Source of the DNA: Allomuricauda sp. CAU 1633
GTDB lineage: Bacteria > Bacteroidota > Bacteroidia > Flavobacteriales > Flavobacteriaceae
Length of the DNA stretch: 64,000 nucleotides
Assembly (NCBI RefSeq): GCF_017313225.1
Contig: NZ_JAFLNE010000004.1
Location: forward strand, 1 to 64,000
Reading direction: 5' to 3'
Part shown: positions 24,093 to 34,651 of the stretch, in pieces
Numbering within the stretch: position 1 is the first letter of the stretch
Layout of the letters: each line of letters starts with the position of its first letter
Position numbers and translations under genes: made by a program
The notes under the pieces: model-generated
Database searches by the model: none
Seen by the model: only the letters and a program-made list of their open reading frames with translations
What the model was told of the DNA's origin: nothing

Positions 24093-26068
24093 GAATTTTA
24101 GTCCCCCTTTTAGGATTCTTGCTGATTCCCTTTTATATCTTTTCCCAAACCGAGGCCAACCCGGCGGTTTGGAGCCATGAAGTCAACAAAATTTCCGACA
24201 CCGAATACGAACTGGTCTTTAAAGGAAAGATCATGGACGGTTGGCACGTATATTCCCAATATACCGCCGAGGGTGGTTCCCTTCCCAGCGAATTCACCTT
24301 TGAAAAAGCTGGAGAGGATTACGAACTTATCGGGAAGACTGAAGAAAGTGAAACCATAAAGGAGTACAGTGATATTTTTGAGGTCGAGGAGACCTTTTTT
24401 AAAAAAGAAGCCATCTTCACCCAAAAAATCAAACTTTTAAAGCCTGATGTGCGGCAGGTTTCCGTGAATCTGTTCTATCAAATCTGTAAGGAAGTCTGCA
24501 TTCCCAAAGATTATCTTTTTCAAATTTCCTTGGATGGCAATGCGTTTGTGGAAACCCAAAAAGAGTTGGATGAAAAAAGTGTGGCCCTGGGGGAATCTTT
24601 AAAAGTGGATTTAAAGAACAAGAATTTACTCAATCAGGGTGGTTTAACCGATTCCCAAGGCAATTCAAACCTCTGGATGATATTTGGCCTGGGCTTCTTG
24701 GGTGGACTCATTGCACTGTTGACCCCTTGTGTTTTCCCGATGATTCCGTTGACCGTATCTTTTTTTACCAAGCAATCCCAGCAAAAATCCAAAGGAATCG
24801 CCAATGCGGTCCTCTACGGATTTTTCATTGTATTGATTTATTTTCTGCTGAGTTTACCGTTCCACTTGTTTAATTCGGTGGACTCGCAGATACTGAATAC
24901 CATTGCCACCAATATTTGGCTCAACATCTTCTTCTTTGTCATTTTTGTGGTGTTTGCATTTTCCTTTTTCGGTTATTTTGAGTTGACACTACCCAGTTCG
25001 TGGGCCAACAAAATGGATTCTGCGTCTTCAAAAGTAGGAGGGGGCTTGGGCATCTTTTTTATGGCGTTGACCTTGGCCATTGTCTCATTTTCCTGTACCG
25101 GACCCATTTTGGGCGGACTCTTGGGAAGTACAACCCTTGCAGAAGGCAATGTGGCTACCAATCTCACCATGGGTATGACTGGTTTTGGTCTGGCCTTGGC
25201 CTTACCGTTTGCTTTGTTTGCTATGTTCCCAACTTGGTTGAATTCCTTGCCCAAATCCGGCGGATGGATGACCACCGTAAAAGTAGTATTGGGATTCTTG
25301 GAGCTCGCCTTGGCGTTCAAATTCCTTTCCAATGCCGATTTGGTTGGAAATTGGGGCATATTCAAAAGAGAAATCTTCTTGGGCATTTGGATAGTACTTT
25401 TTGTATTGATGACGCTGTATCTGTTCGGGATTTTCAGATTTCCACACGATGGCCCCAAAAAGAAACTTTCATCGACTCGAAAATTATTTGGAGTGCTGAG
25501 CTTGGCTTTTTCAGTCTATCTGATTTTAGGGGTCTTGAATATCACCCATTTGAAATTGTTGAGTGGATTTCCACCTCCGGATTTCTACAGCGTAGTGGAG
25601 ACCGAAAGTGATTGTCCGTTGGGATTGGACTGTTTTAAGGATTTTGAAGAAGGGGTGGCCTACGCCAAGGAGAACAACAAACCTATTTTGTTGGATTTTA
25701 CGGGTTGGGCCTGCGTCAATTGCAGGAAGATGGAAGAGAACGTATGGAGCGATTCCAATGTTTATCCAATTATTAAGGAGGAGTACGTGCTTATTTCACT
25801 CTACGTGGATGACCGCAAAGAACTCCCGGATACCGAAAAGTTCGATTTTAAGTTTGATTCTGGCAGAATAAAATCCATTGAAACCATTGGTCAAAAATGG
25901 GGCACGTTCCAGACGGTGAACTTCAATGCAGCTTCGCAACCCTATTATGTTTTGCTTTCCCCCAATTTAGAAATATTGAACGATGCGGTTCAATATGTGG
26001 ATGTGGAAACGTACGAAGCGTGGCTTAAATCTGGCTTGGAAAAGCATCAACTTTCCATGAATAAGTAA
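24089..26068 (+). CDS. dsbD: Thiol:disulfide interchange protein DsbD
   Basis: The product has 659 residues. A signal peptide is followed by the periplasmic alpha domain with the redox pair in FYQICKEVCIPKDY (about 130-146). Eight transmembrane helices carry the membrane cysteines in LLTPCVFPMIPLTV and SFSCTGPILGGLLG. The C-terminal thioredoxin-like gamma domain contains GWACVNCRKME. It carries electrons from cytoplasmic thioredoxin to periplasmic proteins such as cytochrome c maturation factors. All three cysteine pairs are intact. Coupled to tilS by a start-stop overlap. Confidence 0.93.
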   Translation: MRILVPLLGFLLIPFYIFSQTEANPAVWSHEVNKISDTEYELVFKGKIMDGWHVYSQYTAEGGSLPSEFTFEKAGEDYELIGKTEESETIKEYSDIFEVEETFFKKEAIFTQKIKLLKPDVRQVSVNLFYQICKEVCIPKDYLFQISLDGNAFVETQKELDEKSVALGESLKVDLKNKNLLNQGGLTDSQGNSNLWMIFGLGFLGGLIALLTPCVFPMIPLTVSFFTKQSQQKSKGIANAVLYGFFIVLIYFLLSLPFHLFNSVDSQILNTIATNIWLNIFFFVIFVVFAFSFFGYFELTLPSSWANKMDSASSKVGGGLGIFFMALTLAIVSFSCTGPILGGLLGSTTLAEGNVATNLTMGMTGFGLALALPFALFAMFPTWLNSLPKSGGWMTTVKVVLGFLELALAFKFLSNADLVGNWGIFKREIFLGIWIVLFVLMTLYLFGIFRFPHDGPKKKLSSTRKLFGVLSLAFSVYLILGVLNITHLKLLSGFPPPDFYSVVETESDCPLGLDCFKDFEEGVAYAKENNKPILLDFTGWACVNCRKMEENVWSDSNVYPIIKEEYVLISLYVDDRKELPDTEKFDFKFDSGRIKSIETIGQKWGTFQTVNFNAASQPYYVLLSPNLEILNDAVQYVDVETYEAWLKSGLEKHQLSMNK

Positions 26069-26148
26069 TTCGTTATTTTTTTGCATTTTTCTACACATTT
26101 TGGAAAATAGCTTACCTTAGGGTGACTAATTGACTTACCTATCGCCCC

Positions 26149-28548
26149 GTGAAAAAGCTTAAAAAAGTACTTTTAGTGCTGGCAGGCCTTATACTGCTTA
26201 TTGTTATAGGTGTTTTCATTTTTTTGAACAGCCTAAAACCCGATTATTCAGGAAAGAAAACGCTTCAGGGACTTCAAGGTGAGGTCAATGTTTATTATGA
26301 TGCCTATGGCATTCCACACATTTATGCCGAAACGGAACCCGATGCCTTAAAAGCATTGGGCTATGTGCACGCCCAAGACCGATTGTGGCAGATGGAACTC
26401 CTACGGAGGGTGGCCAAAGGAAGACTTTCTGAAGTGTTTGGGCAGGATTTGATAAAGACGGACAAATTCTTTCTTTCCTTGGGGATTGATGACCACACGA
26501 CCCAAACCGTGGCCAATTTGGATAGGCAGAGTGAGATGGTCTTGCTTTCCCAAGCGTATTTGGATGGCATCAACGAATTCATTCAAAAAGGCCCTACCCC
26601 GATTGAGTTTTATCTCACCGGATTGGAGAAGGAACCATTCACTTTGGAAGATGTGTACAATGCTGTTGGTTATATGGCCTTCAGTTTTGCCCAAGCTCAT
26701 AAAACAGACCCTTTGTTGACCAGTATGCGGGATAAGTTGGGTGCAGAATATCTGAACGATCTGGCCATTGGTTCGGATAGCTCAACCGTATGGATAAAAA
26801 ATTATCAGAAAAAGGATATTGACTCCCTGGCAACCAACATCAGCTCAACGGTATCAGCACTGTTGGATAAACTGCCCATTCCCCAATTTATTGGCAGCAA
26901 TAGTTGGGTTATAGCCCCTGAAAAAACCAAGAACGGAAAGGTGATTTTGGCAAATGATCCCCATATCGGCTTCGCCCAACCTTCGGTTTGGTATGAGGCC
27001 CATGTAAGTACCCCAGCCTATGAAAAATACGGATACCATTTGGCAGGTGTCCCCTTTCCTTTATTGGGACATAATCGAAATTTGGCCTACGGATTGACCA
27101 TGTTCGAGAATGATGACATTGATTTCTACTATGAGGAAATCAACCCCTCAGACAGTACACAGTACAAGACTGCAAATGGCTGGAAAAAGTTTGAATATGT
27201 GACCAAGACCATCAAGGTAAAAGATGGTGAAGATGTGGAATTTACCTATTCCAAAACGCAGCATGGCCCAGTTTTGAACCATATTGCTGACCAAATATCA
27301 GGAGAGCAGCCTATAGCCATGTCTTGGATCTATACCAAGGAAAAAAATGAGGTCATGGATGGGCTATACGGCATCAGTCATGCAACCAACATTGATGAAT
27401 TCAAAAGCGCATTGCCCAAAATCCATGCCCCGGGCCTTAATGTAATGTACGGCGATGCTGAAGGAAATGTGGCTTGGTGGGCCACGGCCAAACTGTACCA
27501 AATGCCGGACAGCTTGTCCACCAAGTTTATTTTGGATGGCACTTCAGGGAAAGAAGAGCCATTGCGTTTTCTGGGTTTTTCAGAAAACCCCCAAGCCATA
27601 AATCCACCTTGGGATTACGTGTATTCTGCCAACAACCAACCCGATTCCATTGCAGGGATGTTGTATCCCGGATACTATCTGCCTGAAAATAGGGCCAAAC
27701 GGATAGTTCAGCTGTTGGAAGCCAAGAATGATTGGGACAAGGAGTCCACATCAGAAATGATATTGGATGTCACCTCTTCTGTAAATCCAGGATTAATTAC
27801 CGAACTTATCAAACTTTTTGATGTTACCCCCTTGTCAAATGAGCAATTGGTACAGATTGATTCCTTGGAAAATTGGGATGGACATTATTCGCTAAAAAGT
27901 ACCAATCCAACCCTGTACCATCGTTGCGAATATTTTATGACAAAGAACACAATGGAAGATGAATTGGGCACGGAAATGTTCAATCAGTTTTTAGCGACCC
28001 ACCTTTTTAAACGACAAATTGCTTGGGGTGCCCAAATGGAAAATGGAAAGTGGTGGGACAATATCCATACAACAGACAGAGTGGAAACCCGTCAAGATAT
28101 TGTTTTGCAATCCTTTGCTGATGCTTGGAATTCCTTGGTGGAAGATTTTGGCCCAGACCCCAACCAATGGACCTGGGACAAAGTGCATACGTTGGAACAT
28201 GAACACCCTATTGGTGAGGTGGAATCCCTAAGAAAATATTTTAACGTGGGGCCATTTCCTGTGGAGGGTACTCGGGAAGTCATCAATAATATGGCTTTTC
28301 CATACGACAGCACCGGCTATTACAAAGTAAATTCAGGGCCGTCTACCCGTAGAATCATCGATTTTTCAGATATAGAGAACAGTATCAGCATATTACCTAC
28401 CGGGCAATCTGGGAATCCTTTCAGTAAGCACTACAAAGATCAGGCTGAAATGTATATTCAGGGGAAGTTCCGCAAAATGATGATGAACAAGGAAGAAATT
28501 CAAAACACTTCGGAATCAGTGCTCACGTTTATCCAGAATCATCAATAA
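26149..28548 (+). CDS. Penicillin acylase family protein (Ntn hydrolase)
   Basis: The product has 799 residues from GTG 26149. A single N-terminal transmembrane or signal segment (5-27) precedes the A-chain region with YDAYGIPHIYAETEPDALKALGYVHAQDRLWQMELLRR. The autocatalytic junction is FIGSNSWVIAPEKT, making Ser250 the probable new N-terminal nucleophile. Downstream LANDPHIG, PFPLLGHNRNLAYGLTMFENDD and KTQHGPVL follow the family order. Such enzymes hydrolyse amides: beta-lactam side chains, acyl-homoserine lactones or N-acyl amino acids. Quorum quenching is possible but unproven. It is monocistronic. Confidence 0.9.
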   Translation: MKKLKKVLLVLAGLILLIVIGVFIFLNSLKPDYSGKKTLQGLQGEVNVYYDAYGIPHIYAETEPDALKALGYVHAQDRLWQMELLRRVAKGRLSEVFGQDLIKTDKFFLSLGIDDHTTQTVANLDRQSEMVLLSQAYLDGINEFIQKGPTPIEFYLTGLEKEPFTLEDVYNAVGYMAFSFAQAHKTDPLLTSMRDKLGAEYLNDLAIGSDSSTVWIKNYQKKDIDSLATNISSTVSALLDKLPIPQFIGSNSWVIAPEKTKNGKVILANDPHIGFAQPSVWYEAHVSTPAYEKYGYHLAGVPFPLLGHNRNLAYGLTMFENDDIDFYYEEINPSDSTQYKTANGWKKFEYVTKTIKVKDGEDVEFTYSKTQHGPVLNHIADQISGEQPIAMSWIYTKEKNEVMDGLYGISHATNIDEFKSALPKIHAPGLNVMYGDAEGNVAWWATAKLYQMPDSLSTKFILDGTSGKEEPLRFLGFSENPQAINPPWDYVYSANNQPDSIAGMLYPGYYLPENRAKRIVQLLEAKNDWDKESTSEMILDVTSSVNPGLITELIKLFDVTPLSNEQLVQIDSLENWDGHYSLKSTNPTLYHRCEYFMTKNTMEDELGTEMFNQFLATHLFKRQIAWGAQMENGKWWDNIHTTDRVETRQDIVLQSFADAWNSLVEDFGPDPNQWTWDKVHTLEHEHPIGEVESLRKYFNVGPFPVEGTREVINNMAFPYDSTGYYKVNSGPSTRRIIDFSDIENSISILPTGQSGNPFSKHYKDQAEMYIQGKFRKMMMNKEEIQNTSESVLTFIQNHQ

Positions 28549-28724
28549 TAGTTTTGAGTTAATCAGAATTTTTGATTTTTCTCGTGAATTGAAGGAAAAA
28601 CCTTTCCTTTTGTTTGAAGATTAACAATAAAACCCTATTTTTCTATTACCTTTTTGAGTTTTTCTTAAATTCTTTAAGGTATTGCCATACTAATATTTGG
28701 CACATCATCAACCAAAAAACAATC

Positions 28725-29468
28725 ATGATAACCAGCGTGAAAAAACTCCTTCCGTTAACATTACTTTATTGTCTTTTATCGTATGGACAGGATATGGCCC
28801 AAGAGCAATACAATGTTTTTGATGATAGCATTGGTATTGAAAACACGGGACTATATCAAGGCAAAGTATATTTAGAGAAATATAGGACTATTAATGAAAG
28901 AGTGCATTTTTATAAGGGAGTGGATTTTTTCCCTGGAAGTGTTCTGTACGATGGCCAATGGTATTACGATCTTGATATAAAATACGACGTCTATGATGAT
29001 GAGGTTCTCCTACGACTGGTTACAGAAGCGGGTGGAGGGACTATGCAGTTGCTCAAGGAATATTTGGAAAGTTTTGTCTTGGACGGGGAGCATTTTGTGA
29101 AAATTTTGGAAGAAGATGCACCGCTATTAAGTGAGCATGGATTTTATGCTATTTCCATGGAAGGCACTTTTTTTACACTTTACACCAAGTACACCAAAAG
29201 GAGTTTCGATAAAAAGGACAGAAGATTTCTCTACTACGAATTTTTGGATGGTCCCAGTGAATATGCACTTTACTACAAAGACCTATATCATCCGTTCAAT
29301 TCCAAGAACGAAGTAATTCAGTTGTTTCCAGAACTAAAAAAGGAAATCAAGGATTTTTATGCTTTGGCCCGAAGGCAGAGCAAAGCCGACCCCGATGGTT
29401 TTAAAATCAGTCTGGCAAAACGTATTGAACTGCTTATTTCACGAACCCGTAACACTGAGCAAGAATGA
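28725..29468 (+). CDS. Exported protein of unknown function, first gene of the TonB-receptor operon
   Basis: The product has 247 residues from ATG 28725. A longer frame from 28614 would put 37 residues before a plain signal peptide (about 1-20, ending LLSYGQ), so I choose the internal start. The mature protein has strand-rich segments, for example LYQGKVYLEKYRTINERVHFYK and FFPGSVLYDGQWYYDLDIKYDVYDDEVLLRL, and a basic helical C-terminus (RRQSKADPDGFKISLAKRIELLISR). I do not recognise a named domain. The stop overlaps the TonB receptor start by 4 nt (ATGA), so the products probably act together at the outer membrane. Confidence 0.65.
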   Translation: MITSVKKLLPLTLLYCLLSYGQDMAQEQYNVFDDSIGIENTGLYQGKVYLEKYRTINERVHFYKGVDFFPGSVLYDGQWYYDLDIKYDVYDDEVLLRLVTEAGGGTMQLLKEYLESFVLDGEHFVKILEEDAPLLSEHGFYAISMEGTFFTLYTKYTKRSFDKKDRRFLYYEFLDGPSEYALYYKDLYHPFNSKNEVIQLFPELKKEIKDFYALARRQSKADPDGFKISLAKRIELLISRTRNTEQE

Positions 29469-32239
29469 GAAACCGAGTAGCTTTTATCATACTGCTCTTA
29501 AGTGTACATTGTGGTTTTGCACAAAATGAGGTGCCAAGGGTCTCCCTTTCGTTCACCAATGCAACCTTGGAAGAGGTGTTTCAAGATATCGAAGCTCAAA
29601 CCGACCTACAGTTTTTTTACCTTCAGGATTGGGTATCAGAAAAAAGGGTTTCAGGTGTTTTTGATAAGGTATTGGTGACCACGGTTTTGGATGATTTGCT
29701 AAAACAGACCGTCATCAACTATTTTATTATGGAAGATGGTAGGGTTTTTCTATTGCAGAACACCCAAGTTTATGCCAGCTTACCTGACAATTTCTTTGGA
29801 GAAAGAAATCAGCAATTACCTGAAGAGGAAACTTCCGATGAAGACTTGGGTTCCGTAGGGCCTGTATTTGTTCAAACGGACCAAAATACCGTTCGTACCA
29901 TGGAAACGGTGCGGATAGGAAGGGCAACCCGAGGCAATGATAGAAGAGTCTTTACCCTTCAAGGGCAGGCCGTGAACCAAGCCAGTAATCAGCCTATCCC
30001 AGATTTGGCCATTCTGGTTGAAGGGGAAGATATGGGCACCTCAACCGATTCCAATGGAAACTACAGCTTACGTTTATCCGCAGGAGAGCATATCATTCAA
30101 ACCCGAGGACTGGGCATTCAGGATTCGCGAACCAGGGTCATCCTATATGGTGATGGTACGCATAATTTTCAACTGAATGAAAGTGTAGAGAGTTTGGATG
30201 AGGTGGTTGTTGAGGGAAACCGTAACCGAAATGTGGAGGCCGTCACTACCGGAGTTACCGTTATTGATGTGGAAGGCATAAAAAACATTCCACAGGTATT
30301 GGGTGAACGGGATATCTTAAAGGCAGCCGTGGCTTTACCCGGAATTACCACAGCGGGTGAAGGTGCTTCTGGCTTTAATGTCCGGGGTGGAAGAACCGAT
30401 CAGAACCTTATATTATTGGACAATGGGGTGGTGTACAATCCAGCGCATTTTTTCGGAATCTTTTCAACCATAAACCCTTTTACAACGGGCTCGGCTGAAA
30501 TCTACAAAGGCGATATGCCTGCCGAATTTGGGGGTAGGCTTTCCTCAGTTTTTGACATTTCCAGTAAAGATGCCAACACGGAAAAATTCTCCGGAGAAGC
30601 ATCCATTGGACCTGTTACGGCCAATGTGGTTCTGGAAACTCCAATCATCAAAAATAAGTCAGCTTTAATGGTAGGGGGAAGGGGCACCTACTCTGATTGG
30701 ATTTTGGGCGCTTTGGATGATAAACGGTTGAGCAATAGTTCCGCATCTTTTTACGATGTCATGGCCAAATACAATCATACCATCAACCAAAACAATGAGA
30801 TTAAGGCCACAGGTTATTATAGCTATGATGACTTTAGCATTACATCAGACTCTATTTATAACTATAGCAATAGGCTGTTTTCTCTGGGGTGGGATCATAA
30901 GTTTAGTGATAAAACCACGAGCAATCTCATTCTCTCCAATAGCGAGTACCAATTCGGAATTGAATTCGATGGTCAGGCCAATGACGATTTTGATTTGGGG
31001 TATAAAAACAATGAAACCGAGATCAAATACAAAATGAAGTATTTGTACAATGACAAGCATACGCTGGATTTTGGATTTGCCAGCAAGTATTATGTGGTGA
31101 ACCCAGGCAGAAAGGACCCCATAGGACCTGATTCAGATGTATCTCCTTTGACCATACCCAAGGAGCAAGGGTTGGAGTCTGCACTTTTTATCTCTGATCA
31201 GTATGAAGTCAGTGACAAGTTGTTATTAGGTTTGGGCCTTCGTTATTCATTTTATGCTGCCTTGGGTGAAGCCGAACAGCGCATTTACCAAGATAATGCC
31301 CCAAGAAATGAAGAGACCTTGGAAGAGACCCAACAATTTGGAAAGAATGAAATCATAGAAACCTATGGCGGCCCTGAACTCAGGCTGTCTGCCCGCTATT
31401 TTATCCTACCGGATTTTTCGGTGAAGGCAAGCTTGAACAATGCCTATCAGTACATTCACACCTTATCCAACAATACCACCGTGTCCCCAACCGATATCTG
31501 GAAACTATCAGACATCAATATAAAACCGCAAGAAGCCTATCAAGCCACCTTGGGCTTTTACAAGAATTTTGATGGGAGTATCTATGAGCTGAGCTTGGAA
31601 GGCTATTACAAAAAGCAAAAGAACCTTTTGGACTATAAGGTTGGCGCCGAGCTTCTGCTTAATGAGACCATTGAAGCTGAGGTACTTCAAGGCGATGGAA
31701 AAGCGTATGGGGTGGAATTTCTGATCAGAAAAAACGAAGGGAGATTAAATGGCTGGCTGGGATACACCTATTCCCGTTCGTTTGTGAAATTGGACAGCGA
31801 GTTCAATGAAGAACGGATAAATAATGGTGAATTTTTTCCATCCAACTATGATAAGCCCCATGACATCAGTTTAGTGGCCAATTACAAATTTACCCGAAGG
31901 TTCAGTGCTTCGGCCAATTTTGTGTATCAAACAGGAAGACCCGTGACTTTCCCAATTGGAAGTTTTTCCTTGGGCAATTCAGAATATGTTTTTTATAGCG
32001 ACCGGAACAAGTTTAGGATTCCAGATTATTACCGTCTGGATCTTAGTTTTCAAATGGAGGGCAACCATAAGATCAAGAAATTTGCACATAGTTTTTGGAG
32101 TTTCTCCATTTACAATGTTTTGGGGCGGAACAATCCCTATTCCGTGTTTTTTGTGACCGAGGATGGCGATATAAAAGCATATCAAAGTTCCATTTTTTCC
32201 ATTCCGGTGCCTACAATAACCTACAACTTTAAGTTTTAA
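29465..32239 (+). CDS. TonB-dependent receptor with N-terminal STN domain
   Basis: The product has 924 residues. A signal peptide (to about 19) is followed by a secretin/TonB short N-terminal (STN) domain, about 25-95 (VSLSFTNATLEEVFQDIEAQTDLQFFY), a carboxypeptidase-regulatory-like beta domain, about 165-235, a plug (IPQVLGERDILKAAVALPGITTAGEGASGFNVRGGRTDQN) and a 22-strand barrel ending in an aromatic residue (YNFKF). STN domains often signal to anti-sigma factors, but no sigma/anti-sigma pair is adjacent. No SusD-type partner follows; instead three DUF4249 lipoproteins do. Substrate is unknown. Confidence 0.9.
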   Translation: MRNRVAFIILLLSVHCGFAQNEVPRVSLSFTNATLEEVFQDIEAQTDLQFFYLQDWVSEKRVSGVFDKVLVTTVLDDLLKQTVINYFIMEDGRVFLLQNTQVYASLPDNFFGERNQQLPEEETSDEDLGSVGPVFVQTDQNTVRTMETVRIGRATRGNDRRVFTLQGQAVNQASNQPIPDLAILVEGEDMGTSTDSNGNYSLRLSAGEHIIQTRGLGIQDSRTRVILYGDGTHNFQLNESVESLDEVVVEGNRNRNVEAVTTGVTVIDVEGIKNIPQVLGERDILKAAVALPGITTAGEGASGFNVRGGRTDQNLILLDNGVVYNPAHFFGIFSTINPFTTGSAEIYKGDMPAEFGGRLSSVFDISSKDANTEKFSGEASIGPVTANVVLETPIIKNKSALMVGGRGTYSDWILGALDDKRLSNSSASFYDVMAKYNHTINQNNEIKATGYYSYDDFSITSDSIYNYSNRLFSLGWDHKFSDKTTSNLILSNSEYQFGIEFDGQANDDFDLGYKNNETEIKYKMKYLYNDKHTLDFGFASKYYVVNPGRKDPIGPDSDVSPLTIPKEQGLESALFISDQYEVSDKLLLGLGLRYSFYAALGEAEQRIYQDNAPRNEETLEETQQFGKNEIIETYGGPELRLSARYFILPDFSVKASLNNAYQYIHTLSNNTTVSPTDIWKLSDINIKPQEAYQATLGFYKNFDGSIYELSLEGYYKKQKNLLDYKVGAELLLNETIEAEVLQGDGKAYGVEFLIRKNEGRLNGWLGYTYSRSFVKLDSEFNEERINNGEFFPSNYDKPHDISLVANYKFTRRFSASANFVYQTGRPVTFPIGSFSLGNSEYVFYSDRNKFRIPDYYRLDLSFQMEGNHKIKKFAHSFWSFSIYNVLGRNNPYSVFFVTEDGDIKAYQSSIFSIPVPTITYNFKF

Positions 32240-32244
32240 TTGAA

Positions 32245-33444
32245 ATGGACTTGAGCAAAGCATACAGGTTTATATTTTGGTTGTCCGCATCACTATTGAT
32301 GACATCTTGCATAGAGCCTTTCGATGCATCTTATGCTGACTTTGAAAGTGCTTTGGTAATTGATGCAGTATTGACGAATGAAATGAAACAGCAGCACATT
32401 GTTTTATCACGCACGTATGAATTTGAGGAAGAAGTACCCTCGGCAGAATCCAATGCCACTATTACCGTTATGGATTCAAACGGGAATCAATACGCCTTTT
32501 CGGATACTGGAAATGGTATGTATTTGTCAGACCAGGCCTTTGCTGCCGAGCTTGGAGTGGAGTACCAACTTTTCATTACCACAAGGGATGGGCGTAGTTA
32601 TGGCTCGGACCCTGTTCCATTGACCACTGGAACAACCACTATTGACCAAATTACAGTTAATCGTATCACCAATGATTTTGGTGAAGATGGAATGGCTATT
32701 TTCGTGGATAGTTTTGACCCTTCCGGGAATTCCGTAAACTATCGCTATGATTACGAGGAGACATTTAGGGTAATTGCCCCGGATTGGAACCAAACCATCC
32801 TAGTGGGGGATCCGCAAGGAGGCTGTAATGTGGTAGAAGAGCCTAATAGGATTTATGAAAGGGTCTGTTACCCAACCGTAAATTCAAACAGGATAATCCA
32901 AACTACAACCAAAGATTTTGATGAGGATAGGGTTGCTAATTTCATGGTTAGGTTTATAGATAGGAGCAACTACATCATTTCCTATCGATACAGTATTCTA
33001 GTGAGGCAATATGTACAATCCATAGGAGCCTATACTTTTTACAGAACCCTGGGGGATCTTTCATCATCAGAAAATCTATTTTCCCAAATACAAACGGGTT
33101 TTTTACAAGGCAATGTATTTTCCACAGATAACCAAAACGAGCAAGTTTTGGGTTATTTTGATGTGGCTTCGGTGGATGAAAAGCGCATTTTTTTTAATTA
33201 TTCAGATTTTTATCCAGATGAGCCATTACCTCCTTATGTACAGGACTGTAGACCAAGTACTCCAGTAATAGCTAACCCAGGGGGATGTGTTTTGCGACCA
33301 ATTCTGGAGAGTGGTACTGCAGTTTTCGTTGGGGACAACGCCTCCCCTGCAGATGGTGAGGGACCTTATTTGATTGCACCAATTGTCTGTGGCGATTGTA
33401 GTGTATTGGGGACAGCAGAAGTACCTGAATTTTGGACCGAATAA
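32245..33444 (+). CDS. DUF4249 family lipoprotein, paralogue 1
   Basis: The product has 399 residues. It has a lipoprotein signal with Cys22 (SLLMTSC) and the shared mature start CIEPFD. The DUF4249 pattern includes FESALVIDAVLTNE, a beta-sandwich with LSRTYEFE, FGEDGMAIFVD, YSILVRQYVQS, GYFDVASVDEKRIFFNY and a C-terminal VCGDCSVLG with paired cysteines. It follows the TonB receptor by 5 nt, so it is probably an outer-membrane partner of that receptor. It is the most divergent of the three tandem copies. Confidence 0.85.
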   Translation: MDLSKAYRFIFWLSASLLMTSCIEPFDASYADFESALVIDAVLTNEMKQQHIVLSRTYEFEEEVPSAESNATITVMDSNGNQYAFSDTGNGMYLSDQAFAAELGVEYQLFITTRDGRSYGSDPVPLTTGTTTIDQITVNRITNDFGEDGMAIFVDSFDPSGNSVNYRYDYEETFRVIAPDWNQTILVGDPQGGCNVVEEPNRIYERVCYPTVNSNRIIQTTTKDFDEDRVANFMVRFIDRSNYIISYRYSILVRQYVQSIGAYTFYRTLGDLSSSENLFSQIQTGFLQGNVFSTDNQNEQVLGYFDVASVDEKRIFFNYSDFYPDEPLPPYVQDCRPSTPVIANPGGCVLRPILESGTAVFVGDNASPADGEGPYLIAPIVCGDCSVLGTAEVPEFWTE

Positions 33445-33451
33445 TTACGTT

Positions 33452-34645
33452 GTGGATGGATCTAACAAAATATGGTTTCTAATTACAGCAATGGTCTTGT
33501 TACCGTTCCAGGGTTGCATTGAACCTTTCGATACTTCCTATGTGGAATTTGAAAGTGCCTTGGTCATTGATGCCACCATTACCGATGAACCTAAGCATCA
33601 AGAAATTTATGTTTCTCGCACGTATGAGTTTGAGGCGGATGGTCCCACAGGGGAGTCAGGGGCTATGGTAAAGGTGGTTTCAGAGAATGGAAACACGTAT
33701 GATTTCTCGGAAGGCGAGATAGGCACCTATGTTTCAAATCAGGTTTTTTCTGCAGAACTAAATTTGGATTATACCTTGGAGGTAACCACCAAAGATGGCC
33801 GCCAATATTCATCCAACACAGTTCAAATGGCTGGAAATTCCAGTATAGATAGTCTTTATGCAGTTCGCACGGTAAACGATTTTGGAGAAGATGGCATGGG
33901 TATTTTTGTGGACGGCTCTAGTTCGGGTGACGGTGCAGGATATTATCGGTATGAGTACATGGAAACCTTCAAGGTTGTGGCACCGATGTTTATAGGCGAA
34001 GATTTGATTGTAGTAGATCAGCCCCCACCATTGCCCCCTATCCTGGAATTTGCGCCAAGGTCGCCAGATGAGTTTGTCTGTTACCCAACCCATCTTTCAA
34101 CCAATTTGTTGCTCAATGATACCGAAGATTTGAATAGTGATCGGTTCAAAAACTATAACGTCCGTTTTATCGCTAACAACAATTATATCATTACCCACAG
34201 GTACAGTATCTTAGTAAGACAATATGTACAGTCACAAACGGCCTATAGATTTTATGAGACGCTAAGCAATTTTGCCACTTCAGAAAACCTGTTTTCTGAG
34301 ACACAACCCGGTTATTTAAAAGGTAACATCACTTCACTGGAAAATAGCAACGAAAAAGTGTTAGGCTATTTTGATGTAGCTTCTGTGGATGAAAAACGGA
34401 TTTTTTTCAATTATGTTGATTTTTTCCCTGGAGAATCCCTACCACCTTATGTAAGTCCATGTGAGATAATTGCTCCATTACGCGGACTATTGATCGATCA
34501 AGTAAGATATAATCTTGTAAAATATGTTAAGGATTATGATGGTGAAAATTTGTATCGGCCAGGACCTTATATTGTTGTGGACCGTGTTTGTGGGGATTGT
34601 ACGGTTTTGGGCCCGTCTGAAGCCCCTGAATTTTGGATTGAATAG
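33452..34645 (+). CDS. DUF4249 family lipoprotein, paralogue 2
   Basis: The product has 397 residues from GTG 33452. This start is 7 nt after the previous stop, gives a signal peptide aligned with paralogue 1 (VDGSNK.. against MDLSK..) and puts the lipobox Cys at position 22 in both; a frame starting at 33374 would overlap the upstream gene. Mature start CIEPFD and the motifs FGEDGMGIFVD, YSILVRQYVQS and RVCGDCTVLG match its neighbours. It is closely similar to paralogue 3 through most of its length, pointing to a recent duplication. Confidence 0.85.
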   Translation: MDGSNKIWFLITAMVLLPFQGCIEPFDTSYVEFESALVIDATITDEPKHQEIYVSRTYEFEADGPTGESGAMVKVVSENGNTYDFSEGEIGTYVSNQVFSAELNLDYTLEVTTKDGRQYSSNTVQMAGNSSIDSLYAVRTVNDFGEDGMGIFVDGSSSGDGAGYYRYEYMETFKVVAPMFIGEDLIVVDQPPPLPPILEFAPRSPDEFVCYPTHLSTNLLLNDTEDLNSDRFKNYNVRFIANNNYIITHRYSILVRQYVQSQTAYRFYETLSNFATSENLFSETQPGYLKGNITSLENSNEKVLGYFDVASVDEKRIFFNYVDFFPGESLPPYVSPCEIIAPLRGLLIDQVRYNLVKYVKDYDGENLYRPGPYIVVDRVCGDCTVLGPSEAPEFWIE

Positions 34646-34651
34646 CTAAAA

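Noticed and set aside
33374..33451. Earlier start for the second DUF4249 gene
   Set aside because: It overlaps the end of the first gene and would place 26 unrelated residues before the signal peptide; GTG 33452 aligns with paralogue 1.
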